Positions 45,135 through 56,958 of a DNA stretch of 64,000 nt are shown here, in pieces. This DNA comes from Moniliella sp. 'wahieum'. Taxonomy: Eukaryota; Basidiomycota; Moniliellomycetes; Moniliellales; Moniliellaceae. How positions within the stretch are numbered: position 1 is the first letter of the stretch; every line of letters starts with the position of its first letter. Location: contig RSEE01000021.1 of NCBI GenBank assembly GCA_003971905.1, forward strand, positions 124,001 to 188,000, given 5' to 3'. The notes under the pieces were generated by a model, which made no database searches, was not told the origin of the DNA, and saw only the letters and a program-made list of their open reading frames with translations. The position numbers were made by a program, and so were the translations under genes.

Positions 45135-48100
45135 TTACCAGAACGTCGCCGCCTGGTCCGAATTGGTCGAGACGACAGGGGGAGAGCGGGTGGGCAAAGT
45201 CGCGGAACGCAGAGGGCGGTGGGGCCGGGGAAGACTGGGAGGACGGGGAGGCGGATCCAGGCGCGGCAGGGACCACGCCAGCTGCAGGAACTGTACCGCG
45301 TCAGGCGCGGCATGTGGCGCTGACTCTGACTCTGGGTCGGGATCTGGGTCTGGGTCTGGGACTGAGTCTGGGACGGGGCGGGCGCACGACCGGACGCAGC
45401 GTACGTCCAGAGCGTATCGGGGAACCGACCGGGCGGGGCCCACCGTCGATCGACGTACTTGTAGATCCAAAACAAGTCGGCTTCCCTTTGCTCGGGCGAC
45501 GGGGCCGGGGCCGGGTCGAGGTCACGTTTGCGCGCGGGAGAGGCCGCGATGCGCGGTGGCTTGAGCGCCTGCGGCGATGCGGCGACCGCCCGCGCGCAGA
45601 GAGATGGCTCGGTGCGTGCTTGACCCGACTGAGGACGCGGGCGGGCGCACGGCAAAGCCGCTCCCAAGCGCCGGTAGCACGTTGGACCCTCCCCCGAGCT
45701 ATGTGCCGCTCCTGGCCCAGGCACAGGCACCGGTACCGCCACCGGCGCTGGCGCCGGCGCCGGCTCCTGCTCCTCCGCGTCAAAGAAAGGTTCGTCGATC
45801 GAGGACCGGTCACCGCCCTCTTTCACCACCCGGTCGAGGTGACGCGGATGCAGATGCTGAAGGTGCTGCACGACAGCCTGGTGCGCCCGGTGCGCATGGT
45901 TGGACCGATGCGAGCTCTTGTGGTTCAGTGCCTGCGGTTCCAGCGTTGTTGCCAGGGGTGAGGTGGGCACCGATCCGCCAAGCGGACTGGTTGTGCCCGA
46001 CGTGGACGGGGAGGTGGAGCCACCGCCCAGGGCGGAAGGCGCGACAACGGGGTGAGAGCTCATCGCCTGCGACACTACACTCGTGCATTGGCAGAAGGCG
46101 CATGCCTTACAAACTGGGGCGGCAGCGCATACTCCCAGTACGCGTTGGCGCGCACATTGCCCCAATCCCGTGCCGCCGCCGCCTGTGGCTCGGTCCAGGC
46201 GTCCAAGTCGAGACTCTTGACCTTACTCACATGCACACCCAGCGCACGGTGCACAGAGGTGCACTGGATACAGAGAAAGATGCAACAAGGCTGCTCAAAT
46301 AGCGACCACGAAGCCCAGCGCGGATCTGAAAAGTAAGGGAACGCGAGCTCGGGTTAGCATCCACCCCAGTAGGAGCAGGGCAACGGAGGGGGGGGGGGGG
46401 CACGTACTAGGGGCTTGGCAATCGGCACAAAGTCGGTTTTCAGGCAACTGGGCCAGCGCCCTTACTTCCGCAGCGTAGTCCACCGGGGGTGGAGGCGTTG
46501 AATTCGACGCTGGGACTGCGAAAGGCGGCGGAGGGGTGGGGAGGTGCGCAGTGGGGGATGCGTAAAGAGAGGACGCGGAAGGATCGATCTTGGGCTGGGG
46601 GGATACCACGGCCTCGGACGAGGGGGCCCAGTGGGAGGGCGTCGTCACCGCCATGTCCGACATGGCAGAGGGGATGCTTACGCTCGAACCGGCAGTGGCC
46701 GTTGTGGCTGGCGGCACGTCCGAGCAATGCATCACGTTGCTCGCTGAGCTCAAGCCGGTGGAAGAACGGTCGAGGCTACTTGCCAAGGAACCTGTGTGGC
46801 CCGGCCTGATCCCCAATTCCCCGTCGCCCGACTCGGAGCCATCGGTGGCACTTGTTTGGGATAGCGCTGATGCGGCGGGGACAACCGAGGCCTCGTCCAT
46901 TGGGTGCCTTCCTTCCGGGAGGGGAGGTTGAGAAGAGCATCTGCAATTCCCTCGCGAATCGCTTCAACCCACTCGGCTAAATCGGTCGCGTCGCGGGCAG
47001 TAATGAAGCGGCGGTCATTGAGTGAAACTAGCTCAAACACATGGCCCCGGGAGCGATGCGAGTGGCGCAAGAGCGACTTGGGGAAAAGCTTGGACGTATG
47101 GCCTTGATGTTGCTTCGCCGAGCCGCCGCCAGGTCGTTGGGGAACAGAGGAGACAGGATGCACCACATCCGCCAGCGGCACGGCATTCAATGATTCCTGT
47201 AGACGGCGCACTGAGGGAAAGCGTCTTGGGTTGCCCCTCACCGCCACTTGAAGGTGTCTGGTGCAATGTGTTGGAGGGAAGGTTGTGCTGACCCGGCTCC
47301 GCCAGCAGGAACACCAGGGATGCGGATGGTGGTCATGATGAGCGGCAGTTCGTCGACCAAAATGTCCTCCGTGTGTGGTGGCCTTGGGCGGTTTGGGGCC
47401 CTGCGCATGGACGCTGGTTCCCGCACGGCATTCCTCCGATCTTGCTCTGACGGGGCGCGGGCAAGACCCGTGTAAAGAAGAGTGACTCGGGGCCAGCTCC
47501 ATCCAGCAAGGGCGCCAGGCCGATTCCTTAAATAGTTCCGTCGGCCAGTCCTTGTTGCCACGAAAGGTTAAGCGGCCGTTGCCAACAGGCATGCGCATTT
47601 TACGCGAGACTTGAATCATGCCCTTTTTGGTCCCCAGTGCCTTGGGGGCACCGAGAAAGGCGCCGAGGTGGACGAGTCGGGAGTCCGACTCGAATTGGGG
47701 TGAACCAAGCGTGAGGGGGCGGAGACAACCAGGGCCTCGGGTAAAAAGTGCTCGGAAGGCCGTGGGGTGTGGAAGATGCGGGAGGGACGGGCAGAAGAGG
47801 AGGAGAAAGATCCCATTGTCGGTGGCGAAGCGGGCGTACCATTGGCCACGGCAGGGGGCCAGCGCGCAGAGGTGGTGCAGATGAGCCACCGATGCGAATG
47901 GGAGTTGCCGTTGACTCGGACAGACGCGGGGTGCAATCATCCGAATTGGAAGGCTGGTGATGGGCAGCTGCGCTGTGGCTGTGCGGGTGTGATGCCGAGG
48001 ACGCGCGGCGGACACGGGGGCAGCGGGGTCGCGAGAGGTGGAGGGGAGCGGGGAGAAAAGACCCAGCGCGGGACGCATATCGAGAGAGGCACGAGAGAAA

Positions 48101-48726
48101 AGCGAAAGGCGGAGGAGCCGGCGGTGCCGAACTCCGAGTTGCATGCGACGCGTGCGAAGGACGGCGGAGAGGAGGCGCAGACGGGCGGGCTGCTCCTTCT
48201 TGTGCGCCGCCTGCGGGATCATGCTGGCGGAGGAGGAGGACCAGGGGCGGGTGAAGAAGGGGCGCGATACGTCGGAAGAGCGGCGGAGACTGAAGCGTGC
48301 GGACGACCCACCGGGGCAGCGAGGGGGGCGGAAGCGGCGGCGGGAAGGGCGTACGATGGGCGGGAGCAGAGGCGGCTGGTGTGCACGTCGAGCTCCTCGG
48401 TGTGCTCGATGTGGGAGGACGCGGGGGGGGCCGGCGGCGCGGGTGCGAGGGGTGAAGAGGGCCAGCGACGGCGGTGGGCGGCGGGGCAGGCGTGGATCGG
48501 ATGCGGGGGAAGCAGTCGACATGGATGGGTCCAGGGCGGCGACTGGGCGGCGGGCGGGCGCGGGGACGCTGCGGGCGGAGCGGGCGGGCGGGCGCATCCT
48601 GCGGTGGTGTTGGTGTTGGTGCGGGCGGTGGCGATGGTGGCGGCGCGGGCGCGGGGGCGGCAGACCAGGGCCGGGCGCGGCGGGGTAGGCGGGGACGCTG
48701 TCGAGGCCCAGGGCGGGGGCAGACAT
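45135..48726 (-). CDS. ArfGAP protein with split PH domain
   Basis: GTPase-activating protein for Arf, acting in vesicle traffic. A likely start is ATG at 48726 ('MSAPALGLDSVPAYPAAPGP'), followed by a Pro/Ser/His-rich disordered region of several hundred residues. A PH-like domain is suggested by 'NGRLTFRGNKDWPTELFKES', 'DILVDELPLIMTTIRI' and the terminal 'VFELVSLNDRRFITARDATD' with 'AEWVEAIREGI'. Next is the ArfGAP finger 'NRLCADCQAP', interrupted by an intron (about 46333-46409), then 'NPRWASWSL', 'CIFLCIQCTSVHRALGVHV' with the catalytic Arg, and 'SKVKSLDLDAWTEPQAAAA' and 'NAYWEYALPP'. Some 190 low-complexity residues later comes 'READLFWIYKYVDRRWAPPG', resembling the last ArfGAP helix. Spacing between the Cys pairs is 21 residues instead of 16. 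Multiple frame breaks occur; both termini are uncertain. Confidence 0.72.
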
Positions 48727-49310
48727 GGCCGACGCAGGAAGAGTAACGACAGGCTGCGTCCGCAGCTCTGTCTGTGTGCAGAGTGGTGGTGGGAACGCAG
48801 CCGAACGCTGCCGTGCGCCTGCCTCCACCTGCCCGAAAGCCACCGCAGCACCCGCACCGCCCCGCCCGCCCCCGTGCCGCGCCCGGCGCCCCCCCCCACG
48901 CACCGCGCCGCACTCCTGCCCCGCGCCTCCCTGCAGCTGCCTCCCTGCAGCTGCCTCCCTGCAGCGTCGGCCACGCGTGACTGTCAACGGTGGGCCGCCA
49001 ACCGGGAGGCCGTGACTGGATGCTGCTGCCAGGACCAGGAGCAGGACGTGCTGACGCGTGACGCGGGCCTGCGTGCGATCCGAGGTACGCACCTGGCGCC
49101 GCGCCCGTCTGCCAGGCTCCCGGCGGTCTGCGGCAGCCACGCCACCGCACGGCAGCGCACTGCCCTAAGGCCTGGGGGGCCGGTGGCCAGGCATCGGGCG
49201 TGAGCGCGTGAGCTGGACGCTGACGCGTGACGCGAACTCATCACACGCTCGGGGGGGTCCGCGGTCGGCCGTCGCGCGCCCAGCGGCTGACAGGCATGAC
49301 AGGCACCCGG

Positions 49311-49366
49311 GCTTGTGCTTGTGCGTGTGCGTGTGCTTGTGCTTGTGCTTGTGCTTGTGCGTGTGG
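49311..49366. repeat. 6-bp tandem repeat (gcttgt/gcgtgt)
   Basis: About nine head-to-tail copies of gcttgt, with some changed to gcgtgt. Confidence 0.9.
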
Positions 49367-49568
49367 CTCCCCGCTGCCGCCGTGCGGCAGGCGCGTGGGC
49401 CTGGCGGGGGAGCAGCGCTCAGGCTGAGCGGTGAGCGCTGGGCAGACGCGTGACGTGGTTTCTTGGTGGATTTTTCCTGGGCTGGCGCATGCAGCTTGCA
49501 CGCCGCCCAGCGCAGCCTGGCGATCGGGCAGGCTGCGTGTTCTGGGGTCTGCGTTCTGGGTGGTGCGT

Positions 49569-49626
49569 CACACGTCACACGTCACACGTCACACGTCACA
49601 CGTCACACGTCACACGTCACACGTCA
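49569..49626. repeat. 7-bp tandem repeat (cacacgt), about eight copies
   Basis: Perfect cacacgt units without spacers; each contains an ACGT core. Similar TCACACGTCAC words occur elsewhere in the window only singly. Confidence 0.9.
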
Positions 49627-51059
49627 CCCAGGGGCCTTGGCCCACCATCACCCACCGGCGCGCACGTGCAGCGTCGCCCTCCTTCCCAATCCATATTGAT
49701 ATTGAATCGCCACGCCCACCCCCCTCCGCACCCTTGGGCGGGCTACATCAGGAGACGACGTCAGAGGCCTCTGGGTGCTCAGTCAGCGCTCAGCGCCTGC
49801 CACCACGCATCCGCCGCACCCATGCCGAACCACCGCCCTCCCATTCATCCCTTCTCATGCCCGCCCCGCCCCCGCGCGGGATGGGTGTGGGGGACGCGTG
49901 TGAGAACGCTGAGCTTACTGAGGTACTCAGACTGAGTACTGAACGTTGAATGACGTTGCTGCCACGCCGCCCACCGCCGCTCTGACGTCGCAGCCTGAGG
50001 CCTGCCGTATCCGCCGCCTCAGCCCCCGCCTCCGCCCTCAGCTTGGCCGCCGAGGTGAGTGGGTCAGTGCGGACCTCAGCACTCTTCAGGCTGAGTCGGA
50101 GTTCCGTTGAGACTCAACACTCAATCTCCAGCGTTCGACGTCCAACGTTCGACGTCCATTGTGTTCACCCTCCTGATGGTCACAACGGCGAACGCACGGG
50201 TAGGACGTTCCAGGGCCACGGTGTCTCCACCTCCGCCTCCCGATCCCCCCGCCCGGCCGCCGCAGGGATCGAGGGTATCCGGCCTACGGATAAGTCCTCG
50301 ATGAGGGCCGCCGCTAGCTTGACGCCACAGGGAGCGGCACAACGCACAACGCAGGATCCATGCCGGTGCCCGAGGTGGCGGGTGTGCAGCAGCAGCTGTA
50401 GGACTGCTGCGGTGGAATGCAATTCACCCTTCTTTTCCTGCCTCGATCGGTATCTGCCGTCCCCACCCTCGAACCTAAGTCTACTAGTAGTACCGAGGGC
50501 CCGTTCCGTCACATGCTCCATCCCAGCCTCGGCGAGGATGAATACTACTAGAGAACTAGAGACCCTTGGTTGCTCTTTTGCTACCGCTTCCATAGTCGTT
50601 GTCCAAAGTCCAAATCCTGTTTCCTGACTGCTGTCAACTAGTCACTGCTTCCGCCCCTTTCGTCCTGCCACCTTCCCGTATGGCATACGGCTCGACAGGT
50701 ATGCAGTTATGGCCAGTAAGGTCATTCAACAGCTTCTACCTTGAAGCTTGAGCTTCGGTGTGCTTCGCACGCCGCCCTCGTCCTTCTATACCACGCATTC
50801 CACCCCCCTTTCCCACACGCCGAGGGGGGCAGCACAGTTGAAGACTAGACAATATAAAGCCACATTGGGCTCTACCGAGTTGACCCTAGGAACCCCACGC
50901 GCCAACGCATCCTCTCAGTTCCACTCCGCAACCAGCGAACCAACCAGCCAACCAGAGAGAAGAGGGCAATCCAAAACGCAGAGACAAAGATCTATTCAGA
51001 GCAGGCCAACCGAGGCCGTCGGAGAGTTAGGAGGGACGGGGGGCAATCGTAAGATGGAA

Positions 51060-54000
51060 TCAAGCGTGGTAATCGAACGCGGTGAGCACCTCGGCGTCTT
51101 TGGCGGTCAACTGGTCTGTGCGAGGACGCACGGTGGCCTTTTGGGTGCGTACGAGGCTGGTGGGCGAGGGCGGGCGCGGGGGCGGGTTCATAGCCTGTGC
51201 CTCGGCGAGGGAGACGGTCTGCGCCTGGTACGAGGAAAAGACCGGGGTGGTAGTTTGGCGCGCAATCGACGCCTTCATCAGCATCTTCATCCAACTCTGT
51301 ACCACCCCCGGGTTCTCCGAGCTGAAACTGTGCACCACCTTGGCGCCGGTTGTTGGGTCAGTGTGGATCACCTTCAGGCCATAGTAGCCCGCATGCACCG
51401 ATTCGTCCGACACGACGCGCGCGCCCTTGAGCGGGATGTAGGCTTTGATCTTGGTCGCCTCCGCGTCGCGCAGCACCACCAGATCCGCTCCTTTCACAGC
51501 CAAGTAGCGCGGTTTCCACACCGCATACCGCTCCCCGCGCTTCTTCATCCACCCTTCATAGTCGACCGGACGGATGCGCGCCATGACCTTGGCCGTGCCG
51601 TCGTGCGCGCCAGCCATCGACCTGCCGCCCCCCCCACGCCATTCGACACCCCCACCGGCTCAACCACGGGGGGCAACGGCGATCCAGCCTTGGTCGTCTC
51701 GCCTGCCGCCCCAGGCCCGCCCAAGCGTTTGGGAATCAAGCGAGCAAGCGCCTTGTCGCCCCGGAGGGAGCGACGGCCAAACAGGCTGGACGAAGGCTCG
51801 TCACGCGCAGTGGGCGACACGGGCACCAGCGGCACCAGCGGCACAGTCGGCACAGTCGGCACTGTCGGCACAGTCGGCGACGTAGGCAACGACCCCCAGA
51901 CGGCTGCGTGGGCACACTCGCGCCTGCTGCCGTCACGCCCAGGAGCAGCGCTGAGGTTGCGCTCGTGCTGCAGCGCAGCCTCCTGCGGCCTCGGCCTCTC
52001 TCCGCGCCCACGCGGGCAGGTTGGAGGGTAACTCGGTAGAGCGGGTGTGCTGGTGCCGGTGCCGCACGGCAGGCGCGGCCACGTCCGCCACTCCTGCCCC
52101 TGCCCCTGCCGCCGCCCCACTGAGAACACCCGGCTCGGAAGTGGATGTGACAGAAGCCTCGGTGGGGTGGGTAGAGCTCGACTCGGCAGCCACGGCCGAC
52201 GAGGGGGCCGAGACGTGGCCCACCGGACTGGCGGCGGACGAAGCGTAGGGATTGGACAGGTGCGTCGGCTCCACTGGCGTCGCGGTTTTCTCCGTAGGAG
52301 CAGAGGCAGGGACCGCAGCCGCGGCAGCGGGTCGAAACAGGAATAGGAGCCGACGTAGGAACAGAAGTGGGGGAGGAAACGGAGGCAGAGACGGGGGGAA
52401 GTAGAAAACGGAATAGGAGCAGGAGCAGAAGCGGGAGCGGGGACGGCAGCGGGGGCGGAACGGGAACGGATCTGGGAGCCGGACGGGAGCCGGAGCCATA
52501 ACCGGAACCGGAGCCGGAGCCGGAGCCGGAGCGGGGCGGGAGCGGGCGCAGAAGCCGGAACGGAAGCTGGAGCTACAGGTTCTTGATACGGTTGGGCAGC
52601 AGCTCGGTTTGGACGGTTTGGCCCAGGTTGGAGTTGCGCTGGTGGGCAAGGAGTTGAGGGAAGCGGGCGAGGCGGGCGAGGCGGCTGCGCGCTGCGCGTA
52701 GCCCAATGGGACAGCTTGGGTATGGGACTTGTTGCTCCCCAAGAGGGTTGGTGACCGGGGTGCACAGCGGGCGCAACGACCGAGTACGTGCCGAGCGGGG
52801 AGGCGATGGGCGCCGGGGAGGCCAGGTGGGAATACGCGTTGGTCGGCGCCGAGCCGTTGGAAGACGCAACGTGCCGCTCGACAGAGTGGATCGAGCTCGT
52901 TTGACGAGTATGGTGCGTTGGACTGCTGTTCCCCGTCGCGGTCCAGAGCGGAGCGGGCGTGGCAGGTGTCGCGGGCACATGGCTCCCGTCCAACTGCGAT
53001 CGGCCTCGGAAGGAGCACGACGCAGTTCCCCAATGGCCACAGCGATCTTGTGGCGGGCACCAAACGTCTTGATGTCAATCTCCTTGAGCATATTGATATC
53101 CATATCGAGCAGCACGTCGCCCGAAATCTGTTGCTCAGCAAATTTGGATACAATCGACCCTTCATCCCACCCTTTCGCACGAGCCCATTGGCACACCTGT
53201 GCCACCGACCAGTCCACCGGGTCGCCAGGGGGGATGGTTGCCACTGGCGAGTAAGCCATTCGGGCTGGGCCATGGGACACTGTCGATGCAAAGGAGTGCT
53301 CGGGTAGATCCCGTTCGTGCACCGATGACGCGACGGATGGGGTGCGCACCGAGGCTGAGCGCCGCGAGGAAGCCAGCGGAGGCGTGGTATGCGAAACAGG
53401 TGCCACTGCCACAGGAGGGGGTGGGACAGGACGAGATGCAGCCACCGGAGGCTGGACAAAGGAGGCGCTGGCTGGCGGAACAGACGGGGGGCTTGCTCTA
53501 CGTCCCGATGATACTGGTCCGCGAGAGGCTCAGGCTGTTGGGAAATAAGAGTCGAGCCCGAGGGAGGAAGCTGACGGGAAGCCGAAGGCTGCGGTGAGGT
53601 CTGCAGCTGGGACTGCTGCTGCTGTGCTGCTCCTGCGGCTGCCGACGCGACGGCGTCTGCGTCTGAGACGTCACCTGGGCGGAGGCGTGGTCACCGTCGC
53701 GAGCGTAGAGCTGGAGAAGAGAGGCGGAGTAGGGGGGGGATAGGCGGCAGCAGTCTGGGAAGGCGGTTGGACGACTTGGGGATGAGGTGTGGTAGCCTCA
53801 AAGCCATTCAAGCCGGAAAGGTAATTCTTGTCCTCGTCATCCGATTCGTCCGACAACTCCATCCCATCCAGAGCATCGACAGTCGCGCCGGGTCATCCAT
53901 GCTCGTGCTCACCCGCCCGCGCGACGCCCAGGTTTGTCTCTGAGCCTCCTCCTGCTGGTGACGCTGAAGAGCCTGCGCCGTCCGACGCTCGTCGTGCAAG

Positions 54001-54984
54001 CGTTGTTCCTCCTGGGCCGAACGAAGGTTGTGCTGTGCGTTGGCCGCCAACGCCGCCCGCGCCGCGGCAAACCCATTCGGGCCTGCGTATCCAACTTCGT
54101 GCTCGTCCTCCGTCCCCGACGCATCTCCAATCGTCGAGGCCGTCTCATGGTGCGAAAAGGGCGCGGGATGGGCAAGCGGGGAAGACACTGCGGCAGAAGG
54201 TTGACGACTCGAAATGTGATTAATCGCCGCATCAATGTCGTCCATCGTGCCGGACGCACCCATCTCGGCGACAGGATGGATGATGGCAGTGCCGGCTGCT
54301 GAGCCTGTTGGGCAGACGACGCGTCGGAAAAGGCGTTACCGGACGACGGCACCGAGGCGGCAGCCGGCGTAGGCTCAGGTTGCGGTTCCTGCACCGCGGC
54401 AAGGCTAGGGCCAGTAGGAACAGTGGCTTTTTCCGCCGCAAGAGACGGATCCGCACGCGTACCGGGCTGGATGGCCGCCGCACCTGGAGTCTCGGCAATC
54501 GGCTGCAACGAGGAATTACCCGAGTGGCCAGCGGACGACGTGGAAAGACGGAATCCACCGGGAGGGAGCCGGGCCTCTGACGAAGGCTCGGCGGCTGGCG
54601 CCGCGCTTTGAGGATGCGCCACCGAACCTGGCTCTTTGACTACCTCGGGGATGGTGGGCGGCGCGGGGGCCGACGGGGGGCGGGAGCCGGAACCGGGGCG
54701 GGGCCGGGGTGGTGGCAGAAGAAGCGGGAGCGGCTGCAGCTGCCGCAGCAGCAGCGGCTGCGGTTGATTCGACGGCAGCTTTGTTGACCAACGCAGCGTC
54801 CTTTTGGGGGTGGTGAAGGAGGCCGGGAGAGACCCGTCACGCCTTGGGGATTGGTGCCCTGCCACCAGCCGTCTTCGTACTCTTCGTCGCGTTCGAGCAC
54901 CACGATGGGATCGCCGGCGCGGAAGGCGACCTCGTCGGGGTTCTCGGGCTCAAAGTCGTGCAGCGCATACACCACAAGCGTCAT
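51060..54984 (-). CDS. pob1: Pob1/Boi-like polarity protein (SH3-SAM-PH)
   Basis: Scaffold of the Boi1/Boi2/Pob1 family, which acts at growing tips to couple Cdc42 and formin or exocyst activity. From ATG at 54984 the SH3 domain reads 'TLVVYALHDFEPENPDEVAF' and 'EYEDGWWQGTNPQG', with a frame slip just before 'LPASFTTPK'. A poly-Ala run and Pro/Ser-rich linker follow, then 'DESDDEDKNYLSGLNGFEA'. The SAM domain is 'DWSVAQVCQWARAKGWDEG' to 'LKEIDIKTFGARHKIAVAIG' (about 53210-53030). A long linker carries a 'PTVPTVPTVP' run (about 51880-51840) and GGAGCC-type repeats near 52500-52540. The PH domain is 'YEGWMKKRGERYAVWKPRYL' to 'PGVVQSWMKMLMKASIARQ'. The stop is TGA at 51060. At least five frame changes occur in the linkers. 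Domain order matches fission yeast Pob1. Confidence 0.86.
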
Positions 54985-56958
54985 GGTGGCGGGGGAGGGA
55001 GGGGGGGAAGGAGGTAGAAGGGAGCAGGCGAGCGTGTGAGAACGCGCCGTTGAAGCTTCTGCTGGCGCTCGGCCTGACCTGGCTGAGTGCTTGGAGGCAG
55101 AGCAGCTGAGCTGAGCACGGCTGACCCTGCGCACGCTCAGCGCTCAGGCGCTCAGGCCTCAGGAACGCAGTATCACGCTTCTCACCACATGCGTCATGCA
55201 CTCCGCATCAAATGCATGCGTGATGGCACCGGTGATTCCGAGCGTGTGTGCCCTGCTGCCCCCATCGGGTAGACAGCCAGCACGCACAGCGGCAGTGCTT
55301 ATAGTGCTCTGACGTCACACACCGTTGGCGATAGCGTGCGAACATTGAATGTCGAATGGGTGCAAGAGAAACTCGCATCAGCATTCCGGACTCAAAAGCA
55401 CTCAAGCCAATCAAGCCATGGAGACATGGTTGGTGCCAGTGGTGGCGCAGAGCAGCATCCGTCAAAAAGAGAGACGGGGAAACGGGAAGAGAGCACGGCA
55501 AGGTCAAGCGATTAACGCTCAATAGCGTTGCGAGGGTCGGTGAAGCAGTCGCGGACTGGCGACAAACTATAATTATACGCGATGAAGATCTGTGGCAGAG
55601 AGAAGCACCGGAGGGAATGAAAAGGCGAGAGGGGCCAGAGAGAGAAGCAGCGAGTTAGGTTAGCAGTCAGGGTGCAATTGAAGCAAAAAGGTGGAGGAAA
55701 TGAGACAGATAAGGGTGCCGTTGAGCCTCTCTGATGCGGAAAATCCTGGACAGGTTCCGACGGAGCCGAAGGGAGGGGTTAGACTTGTTGCCTGCTGTGC
55801 CTTTCTTGCATGAGGAAGCGTAATTCATGCATGGCACGGACCCGTAGATAAGTCGTCATGAGAGGGCTTCCTGAAGGTCGGACCAACCATTAGCCTTCAT
55901 TGATGAGCATAAAGGCGTACAGCACCTTCAAGGCGATGACGACAAGCAACGCCGAATTCGGCCACCTCGGGGGAGTCAGGATCGCCAAAACACCACGGGT
56001 CCGGCCCGTAAAAGACGGTACGAACACTGCTCAGCGCAGTGAGGGTGATCTGTTGACGCGCCTGCTGAATATGTCCCTTTTGGCAAGGGAAGCACGAAGC
56101 ACGGCGAGTTCTCCTCAGATTAGCGACAGCAATCGTCCTCGCTGAGAGCTTCACTTCAGATGAAAAGGACAGTGTTTTTCACGCTGCGCACGAGGTTTGG
56201 CCAAGGTTGAGGTCATATATAATGTCCTCAAGAAGTGGCTTTGGTTTCCCCAGCAGTCGTTCCGGCCATTGGGAAAGATGGTGAGAATTTCGAAGGAAGA
56301 GGGAGGATGAGTTCAAGTCAAAGAATTGGGAAAGGCGGAGGGCGTGAGGGCTCCTTATGCTGCGAGAGGCGTTGATGGTGTGGTAAAGGGTAGAGGGTGA
56401 GCGATGTGGCGTCAACTTCGGCGCGGGCAGCCTGAAGATTATGGTGGTGTCTAGCATGGGAGGGGGGGGGGGAGAGAAGATTGATGCGAATGGTTGTGGG
56501 GGGAGAGAGGACGCACGAAGCGAGGGCGCGTGAGGTGGCGTGTGGCGTGTGCGGGCACGGCGGGTGTCTGTCGGAGTTGGGCGTACGGCGCACGCGTGGG
56601 GATATTAATTGCGCAGGGACAGCCGGAGCAGGCGGGGGCAGGTGTTGGGAGCGTACCACCTGCAAGGGAGGCGCTGCTGCTGGCGCTACGGCCGCAACGA
56701 GCAGCCGGCGGTCGCAGCCGGCACAACCTGTAAGCTCCCGGTGCCTCGGCTGCGCCCTCCGCGCTCACACAGAACTGGTGTGGCGGCGCACGTAGGGTCT
56801 GCGCCGAGCAGCCTGATATTTCCGATGGGCGCCACTACTAACATACAGCATCATCCCACCCCTAGTATATATCCCCACCGGCGCCCTCCCCTCCCATAAG
56901 AGAGCGCAGCCTCGGCTGTGGCGGGTCGGCGTGTCCAGCACACGCATCGCTCGTCTGC
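54985..56958. other. Divergent intergenic region
   Basis: It holds the Pob1 promoter and the promoter of the gene at 56959. A TATA-like 'gtatatatcc' lies at 56865-56874, about 90 bases upstream of that ATG. A G-run of about 12 lies at 56460-56472. The open frames are unremarkable. Confidence 0.5.

Larger units (their letters stand above)
48727..51059. other. 2.3-kb intergenic region rich in simple repeats
   Basis: It contains three copies of a 15-bp unit (gctgcctccctgcag) near 48930-48965, the arrays at 49311-49366 and 49569-49626, and GC-rich DNA before 50100. It should include the ArfGAP promoter. No gene was found; long open frames here reflect high GC. Confidence 0.5.

Noticed and set aside
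47767-49203. 478-codon plus-strand open frame
   Set aside because: Gly/Arg/Ala-rich composition typical of the antisense of GC-rich Pro/Ser coding DNA; no domain.
49569-49626. Repeat array considered as CRISPR
   Set aside because: Units are contiguous 7-mers without spacers, and the genome is eukaryotic.
50748-52031. 427-codon plus-strand open frame
   Set aside because: It lies antisense to the PH domain and linker of the Pob1-like gene, whose domains are recognisable; GC-rich third positions keep the antisense frame open.
12233-54984. Trafficking gene cluster (Hook, ArfGAP, Pob1)
   Set aside because: The genes are about 30 kb apart with unrelated genes between Hook and the other two; no sign of co-regulation in the sequence.
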